Shown here: one piece after another, positions 5,255-8,659 of the stretch
How the letters are laid out: each line of letters starts with the position of its first letter
Position numbering within the stretch: the stretch's first letter is position 1
Assembly: GCA_017996675.1 (NCBI GenBank)
Contig: JAGOGN010000060.1
Span: 1 to 8,659, forward strand
DNA length: 8,659 nucleotides
Origin: Lachnospiraceae bacterium
Lineage (GTDB): Bacteria > Bacillota_A > Clostridia > Lachnospirales > Lachnospiraceae
Direction of reading: 5' to 3'
Translations under genes and position numbers: made by a program
The notes under the pieces: generated by a model
The model's input: the letters and a program-made list of their open reading frames with translations, nothing else
Databases searched by the model: none
Told to the model about the DNA's origin: nothing

Positions 5255-5283
5255 TTGACGACAGAAAAAAAAGAGAATATAGT
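5255..5283 (+). promoter_or_regulatory. Promoter of the phospholipase C-like gene
   Basis: TTGACG (5255-5260) and TATAGT (5278-5283) are exactly 17 bp apart, each one base from consensus. The transcript would start near 5290, leaving about 39 nt before TTG 5329. This suggests the gene is not wholly dependent on the 511-aa gene upstream. Confidence 0.65.
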
Positions 5284-5313
5284 GAAATTGTAGAAGAAAT
5301 GTTAGCCTTATTT

Positions 5314-5323
5314 AAGGGGAGGG
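5314..5323 (+). promoter_or_regulatory. Ribosome binding site deciding the TTG start at 5329
   Basis: AAGGGGAGGG ends five bases before TTG 5329. In-frame GTG 5185 and TTG 5212 further upstream have no ribosome site, and the promoter at 5255-5283 lies downstream of them. Confidence 0.75.
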
Positions 5324-5328
5324 ATCTA

Positions 5329-5892
5329 TTGAAAAAGAGAACACATTTTGCAATATCCAGACAGCTTTTGAAGGACAATGAACATAAAATGAACAGAATC
5401 CAGTCGTGGTTATTCTGCTTAGGATCTATTTTTCCGGATACAACACCATTATGCCTGATTAAACCACATAAAATAAATGTTACAGACTATAAATCAAAGA
5501 AACGAATGGTTCGGTTGTTTTTTATTAAGAGTAATCACTACGCAGACAGTTTTCGTTTAGGTTGTTTATCTCATCATCTTGCAGATTATTTTACAGCTCC
5601 TCACAACAGATATGGAGTGAAAGGATTTTGTATGGATCACAGAGGATATGAGGAAAGATTACATTCTTATTTTAAACAGGAACTGAAAACGAGCGGAGCT
5701 CGTAAGGAACAAGTTGAAGACAATGAATTGAGTGCATTTTCTTTTTGGAGTGCATTAGCAACGAAGCACCAGGAATATTTGAATGCTAATCATTTTGGTG
5801 AGTCAATACTTACAGATTACCAATTTATATCTGAAATGATCGGAAATCTTTTTCATGTATCCATGGAAAGAAGACTTCCATCTTATGCTTAA
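5329..5892 (+). CDS. Zinc-dependent phospholipase C-like protein (187 aa)
   Basis: The start is TTG 5329, giving MKKRTHF, as common in this clostridial family. It matches the zinc-dependent phospholipase C / S1-P1 nuclease fold by motif order: His6, L-G-S-I-F-P-D37, P-H47, S-H82-H-L-A-D86-Y-F-T-A-P-H92, then D-H104-R-G-Y-E108. Compared with the Bacillus cereus enzyme (H14, D55, H69, H118, D122, H128, H142, E146), eight of nine zinc ligands have counterparts with similar spacing; the ninth, the mature N-terminal Trp1, is absent. The classical enzyme hydrolyses phosphatidylcholine outside the cell, but this protein has no signal peptide, so the substrate and site are open. It follows the 511-aa gene by 128 bp and ends at a strong terminator. 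It could be a phosphoesterase acting on something other than membrane lipid. Confidence 0.8.
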   Translation: MKKRTHFAISRQLLKDNEHKMNRIQSWLFCLGSIFPDTTPLCLIKPHKINVTDYKSKKRMVRLFFIKSNHYADSFRLGCLSHHLADYFTAPHNRYGVKGFCMDHRGYEERLHSYFKQELKTSGARKEQVEDNELSAFSFWSALATKHQEYLNANHFGESILTDYQFISEMIGNLFHVSMERRLPSYA

Positions 5893-5895
5893 GAG

Positions 5896-5904
5896 TGATA
5901 TACT
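5896..5904 (+). promoter_or_regulatory. Possible extended -10 promoter for the M42 peptidase
   Basis: TGA-TATACT overlaps the left edge of the terminator; no good -35 is seen. Transcripts starting near 5911 would miss most of the left arm and so escape termination. No other promoter is visible in the short gap before the peptidase gene. Confidence 0.35.
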
Positions 5905-5905
5905 T

Positions 5906-5938
5906 ATACCAGTTGGCTTGGCCAACTGGTATTTTTTT
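5906..5938 (+). terminator. Strong intrinsic terminator after the phospholipase C-like gene
   Basis: A perfect 12-bp inverted repeat (5906-5917 with 5921-5932, loop TTG) runs into seven T (5932-5938). It closes the 511-aa / phospholipase block. Confidence 0.9.
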
Positions 5939-5964
5939 GATAAAGGGCAAAGGAAGGTAACACA

Positions 5965-6993
5965 ATGGATTACGCACAGTATATTTTAGAAAAGTCAGCA
6001 GAGTTGCTTGCAATTGATTCACCAACTGGATATACAGATGAAGCAGCTAAATGGGTAGAGAAAGAATTTCAGGATTTAGGATTTAAGACCACTCGTACAG
6101 TAAAAGGTGGAGTGATGATCGACCTTGGTGGCAAAGATGAACAGAATGCAGTCTTACTTGAAGCACATGCAGATACTTTGGGCGGAATGGTTGCTGAGAT
6201 CAAAAGTAGTGGACGTTTGAGAATTTTACCATTAGGTGGAATGAATCCTAATAATGCAGAAGCAGAAAACGTTCGTGTTATTTCTAAATTTGACGGAACT
6301 TTTGAAGGTACATTACAGTTAGTGGATGCTTCCATTCATGTAAATAGTGAATATAATGAAACTACCAGAAAATGGAATAAGATGGAAGTCGTGTTAGATG
6401 AAATCGTTTCATCAAAAGATGATGTTACCAAGTTAGGAATTCAGGTAGGCGATATTGTTTGCTTTGAACCTCGTACCAGAATTACTTCTAAAGGATATAT
6501 TAAAAGTAGATTTTTAGATGATAAATTAAGTGTTGGAATTCTTTTAGGTTATGCGAAATATTTAAAAGATGAGAAAATCACAACGGAGCGTAAAATCTAT
6601 GTACATGTTACTGTTTATGAAGAAGTAGGACACGGTGGATGCGCATCCGTTCCAGCTGGCGTAACAGAAGCAATTTCTGTAGATATGGGTTGCGTAGGTG
6701 AAGGCCTTACTTGCGATGAAAGAAAAGTTTCGATTTGTGCGAAAGATAGTGGAGGTCCTTATAACTACCAGGTCGTGAAGAATTTAATTGAAGCAGCAAA
6801 GAAAAGTGGAGCAGAATATGCGATAGATTTGTATCCACATTATGGTTCGGATGTAGAAGCAACATTACATGCGGGTTATGATATTCGCCATGGATTAATC
6901 GGAGCAGGAGTTTATGCTTCTCATGGATATGAAAGAAGTCATAAAGACGGAGCAAATAATACATTGAAATTATTACAGGGATATTTAGGATAA
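5965..6993 (+). CDS. M42-family metallo-aminopeptidase
   Basis: 342 aa, full length for the family. The start is ATG 5965 with AGGAAGG at 5951-5957. The fold's metal site is visible in order: A-H68-A-D70-T-L-G, F-L-D185-D-K (bridging Asp), E219-E220-V-G-H-G-G (catalytic Glu and ligand), D240-M-G, and S-H320-G-Y-E-R-S-H326 near the end, one of which should be the last ligand. M42 enzymes (PepA glutamyl aminopeptidase, TET peptidases, FrvX) are cytoplasmic, usually large oligomeric aminopeptidases that clip residues from peptides; the S-H-x-Y-E-R-x-H ending is a form I associate with M42 subgroups annotated only generally. There is no signal peptide. It seems monocistronic, set between two terminators. 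Substrate specificity cannot be read from sequence. Confidence 0.92.
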   Translation: MDYAQYILEKSAELLAIDSPTGYTDEAAKWVEKEFQDLGFKTTRTVKGGVMIDLGGKDEQNAVLLEAHADTLGGMVAEIKSSGRLRILPLGGMNPNNAEAENVRVISKFDGTFEGTLQLVDASIHVNSEYNETTRKWNKMEVVLDEIVSSKDDVTKLGIQVGDIVCFEPRTRITSKGYIKSRFLDDKLSVGILLGYAKYLKDEKITTERKIYVHVTVYEEVGHGGCASVPAGVTEAISVDMGCVGEGLTCDERKVSICAKDSGGPYNYQVVKNLIEAAKKSGAEYAIDLYPHYGSDVEATLHAGYDIRHGLIGAGVYASHGYERSHKDGANNTLKLLQGYLG

Positions 6994-7047
6994 AAGATAA
7001 AAAGTAAGAGGCTGTTGCAAATGCAACAGCCTCTTGTTTTTATCTTT
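6993..7047. terminator. Bidirectional terminator between the M42 gene and the 56-aa gene
   Basis: A 13-bp perfect stem (7006-7018 with 7023-7035) is flanked by a second matching pair, AAAGATAAAAA (6993-7003) with TTTTTATCTTT (7037-7047). This gives T-rich tails on both strands, suiting the two convergent genes. Confidence 0.88.
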
Positions 7048-7216
7048 ATTTCTTGAGTCGAGCAGCCTGACCAGTTCGGTAGGTGAGCAGATCCTTCTTT
7101 GTATGTTTCGGTTCAGTGCGTTTCTCACGCTCTTCCTGGACGTTATCCCGAACGGACTTAAAACGCTTAATTAATTCAATATTATCATTTGGATTAAAAT
7201 GGTGTTTTACAGCCAT
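7046..7216 (-). CDS. Small highly charged protein (56 aa), unknown function
   Basis: The start is ATG 7216, preceded at seven bases by AAAGGGGG (7224-7231); an in-frame ATG at 7279 would add 21 residues but lies upstream of the promoter -10. The product (M-A-V-K-H-H-F-N-P ... A-R-L-K-K) is rich in Lys, Arg and Glu, with no hydrophobic segment and no cysteine, so it is probably cytoplasmic, helical, and may bind nucleic acid or ribosomes. Promoter, ribosome site and terminator all fit, so the gene is likely real. I do not recognise its family. Confidence 0.65.
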   Translation of the reverse strand: MAVKHHFNPNDNIELIKRFKSVRDNVQEEREKRTEPKHTKKDLLTYRTGQAARLKK

Positions 7217-7223
7217 ATCTGTA

Positions 7224-7231
7224 CCCCCTTT
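7224..7231 (-). promoter_or_regulatory. Ribosome binding site deciding the start of the 56-aa protein
   Basis: AAAGGGGG on the minus strand, seven bases before ATG 7216. Confidence 0.65.
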
Positions 7232-7259
7232 GCCACTGTCAATCATTAATTTCGTCTTT

Positions 7260-7289
7260 ATTATATCATATTTCGGCAAAAAGTGAGAA
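7260..7289 (-). promoter_or_regulatory. Promoter of the 56-aa protein gene
   Basis: On the minus strand a perfect TATAAT (7260-7265) has TG one base upstream (extended -10). A weak TTCTCA (7284-7289) stands 18 bp away. Start of transcription is expected near 7253. Confidence 0.65.
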
Positions 7290-7310
7290 TATCTTTAGTT
7301 TATGGTCTGA

Positions 7311-8180
7311 TTATTTGTTCTCTTCTGGCATTTCGCTGATGGCTCCATTTGGAAAATGCTTGTAGCTAATTTTTACAAGTCCCTCTTGCTCATCAATCAT
7401 CAGTGTAAGAAAAATATTATAATTATGTTGATAGTGGAATTCGTAATAGCCTGTTTCGGTATTATGAAGATTGATATTTTCAGGATCGCCATAAGCAAGT
7501 AATATGGATGCAATACTTGAGTGCATTTGAATTCCTTTTGGAAGAAGTATAAGTGGTTTAATATTTTCAGTTAAGTCTGTAGTGGTTTGAGTACTATTTT
7601 CTGGATTTTCAGAATCTACAGCAGCAGTAGAATCATTTTCTAATGTTTTTTCATTTAATTCAGGTGTGGTAATGTCAATTTCTAACGACCAGATTTTAGC
7701 CTGTTCCAATGGAACTGCGGTGCTAAATGGATTAAAAAATCCAACCTTTAAAGAGTAAGGCTTTCCTTCGCACTTTAAAACTACATTATCGGAAGTCTTG
7801 GTTAGTGGTTCCAGTTTGAAATTAGAGTCTAATCCATAATCCTCTAGGGAAAACGTCCAATCAGTTTTAATTCTTTCATAAGAAAATGGAAGAGAATAAG
7901 TCTTCTCATCTGCCTGAAAAGCACAGATATTCCAATTAAATTTATCGATTTGAATATTTTCATCTTTATGAATTTCTTGTACCAATAACTTGTCAAAATC
8001 TGCGATATCCAGACCTTTTTTTTGGTTAGAAGAATCGGAATCCTGATCGGAAGAAGTCGGATCAGTGGATGGTGCAGGCTTATTCGTAGTAGTTTTTTTA
8101 TCATTACAGCCTACCAAAAACAGAGTCAGACATAGTAGTAATAGGCAGCAGGTGCGTATCTTTGATAATAAATATTTCAT
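7311..8180 (-). CDS. Lipoprotein, Lachnospiraceae-type, unknown function
   Basis: 289 aa. The start is ATG 8180 with AAAGGAAA at 8185-8192. A signal peptide ends in lipobox L-F-L-V-G-C with Cys25 as the lipidated residue, so the protein is anchored to the outer face of the membrane. Residues 27-55 are a Thr/Ser/Asp/Pro-rich linker. Residues about 56-175 form a first soluble region (D-E-K-T-Y-S-L-P-F-S-Y ... K-I-W-S-L-E-I-D-I). A second acidic linker (about 178-208) leads to a C-terminal region L-P-K-G-I-Q ... I-L-L-A-Y-G-D-P ... G-L-V-K-I-S-Y, a pattern common in clostridial lipoproteins of unknown role. No enzyme motif is visible. It has its own promoter, divergent from polA. Confidence 0.8.
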   Translation of the reverse strand: MKYLLSKIRTCCLLLLCLTLFLVGCNDKKTTTNKPAPSTDPTSSDQDSDSSNQKKGLDIADFDKLLVQEIHKDENIQIDKFNWNICAFQADEKTYSLPFSYERIKTDWTFSLEDYGLDSNFKLEPLTKTSDNVVLKCEGKPYSLKVGFFNPFSTAVPLEQAKIWSLEIDITTPELNEKTLENDSTAAVDSENPENSTQTTTDLTENIKPLILLPKGIQMHSSIASILLAYGDPENINLHNTETGYYEFHYQHNYNIFLTLMIDEQEGLVKISYKHFPNGAISEMPEENK

Positions 8181-8227
8181 GGTATTTCCTTTCTTTCGTA
8201 CAGAGTGATCTCCCTTAAAGTCATGTA

Positions 8228-8256
8228 ATTATAACGCAAATATAATAGAATATCAA
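8228..8256 (-). promoter_or_regulatory. Sigma-A promoter of the lipoprotein gene
   Basis: TTGATA (8251-8256) and a perfect TATAAT (8228-8233) on the minus strand are 17 bp apart. Expected start near 8221, with a leader of about 40 nt. Confidence 0.78.
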
Positions 8257-8265
8257 ACGAAAAAA

Positions 8266-8294
8266 TTGTGTTTTTCGTATAGATAGTGTAAAAT
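8266..8294 (+). promoter_or_regulatory. Promoter of polA
   Basis: TTGTGT (8266-8271) and TAAAAT (8289-8294) are 17 bp apart, about 36 bp before the polA start. It is back to back with the lipoprotein promoter; the two -35 boxes are only nine bases apart, so the promoters could compete. Confidence 0.6.
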
Positions 8295-8330
8295 AAAAAA
8301 GAGTATGCAAAGAGAGATGAAAGGTGCAAG

Positions 8331-8659
8331 ATGAGTAAAAAATTAGTTTTGATTGATGGTCACAGTATATTGAATCGGGCATTTTATGGCGTTCCAGATT
8401 TGACAAATTCGGAAGGAATACATACGAATGCTGTTTATGGTTTTTTAAATATTATGCTTAAGATTCTAAATGAAGAGCAACCAGAGTACCTGATTGTGGC
8501 CTTTGATGTAAAGCACCCAACTTTTCGTCATGAAATGTTTGCGGAATATAAGGGTACAAGATCGAAAATGCAACCGGAATTAGTTCAGCAGGTTCCGATT
8601 ATAAAAGATGTATTAAAAGCAATGGATATTCATATTGTGGAACAGGCAGGCGTGGAAGC
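8331..8659 (+). CDS. polA: DNA polymerase I, N-terminal 5'-3' exonuclease domain, cut by window edge
   Basis: ATG 8331 is preceded at six bases by AAAGG (8320-8324). The 109 codons visible carry the start of the FEN-like 5' nuclease domain: L-I-D9-G-H-S, T-N-A-V-Y-G-F, V-A-F-D59, then T-F-R-H and Y-K-G-T-R (73-77). Asp9 and Asp59 are metal ligands and the Y-K-G-T-R segment contacts DNA in the family. Full-length PolA in Firmicutes is near 880 aa, so most lies beyond the window; whether the polymerase domain follows cannot be seen, and a stand-alone 5' nuclease is a lesser possibility. The role is removal of Okazaki primers and repair synthesis. Confidence 0.9.
   Translation, partial: MSKKLVLIDGHSILNRAFYGVPDLTNSEGIHTNAVYGFLNIMLKILNEEQPEYLIVAFDVKHPTFRHEMFAEYKGTRSKMQPELVQQVPIIKDVLKAMDIHIVEQAGVE

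Noticed and set aside
5185..5328. Longer N-terminus (GTG 5185) for the phospholipase C-like protein
   Set aside because: No ribosome site there, it would overlap the 511-aa gene, and a good promoter and ribosome site lie inside the extension just before TTG 5329.
6069..6335. Minus-strand frames inside the M42 gene (also 6707-6964)
   Set aside because: They are antisense to a clear full-length M42 peptidase and lack start signals.
8221..8406. Minus-strand frame overlapping polA and the divergent promoters
   Set aside because: It covers the polA start and both promoters; composition is what AT-rich antisense sequence gives.

Overview
The window is low-GC DNA with AAGGAGG-type ribosome sites, TTGACA/TATAAT promoters (several with a TG-extended -10), tRNA genes without encoded CCA, and short U-tailed terminators. 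Together with the protein set (Lachnospiraceae-style lipoprotein, M42 peptidase, small zinc-dependent phospholipase C-like protein, polA), this points to a Gram-positive Clostridia chromosome, most likely Lachnospiraceae. No plasmid, phage, CRISPR or insertion-sequence gene is visible.

Layout, left to right. (1) 3-386: 3' part of a RimJ/RimL-type acetyltransferase (+), converging on tRNA-Thr(GGU) (-, 502-574) across a bidirectional terminator; behind the tRNA is an SLT-domain lytic transglycosylase (-, 638-1612) with no signal peptide. (2) 1755-1837: tRNA-Leu(CAA) (+) with an A-tract-rich promoter and a G-U-rich terminator. (3) 1900-3470: a stretch of minus-strand genes for secreted or membrane proteins, partly decayed. 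It holds a 25-codon hydrophobic peptide with a strong ribosome site, a small matrixin-type zinc protease whose signal peptide is cut by an in-frame TAA, the broken 3' end of a secreted-protein gene, and a 108-aa membrane-anchored protein. (4) 3524-5892 (+): a 511-aa secreted protein of unknown function, then a phospholipase C-like metalloprotein with its own promoter and a TTG start. The broken gene at 2713-3045 resembles the C-terminus of the 511-aa protein and lies in opposite orientation to it. (5) 5965-8659: housekeeping-like genes: an M42 metallopeptidase (+), a 56-aa charged protein (-), a lipoprotein (-), and the divergent 5' end of DNA polymerase I (+, cut by the window edge).

How they may work together: most of the middle block concerns the cell envelope or outside of the cell (protease, secreted Ig-like protein, anchored small protein, lipoprotein), but nothing proves a joint pathway. 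The most noteworthy observations are the nonsense codon in the matrixin signal peptide, the inverted paralogous remnant with a likely poly-A frameshift, and the short hydrophobic peptide gene. I do not see convincing evidence of a complete new multi-gene system; the best candidate for undescribed biology is the family shared by the 511-aa protein and the remnant.
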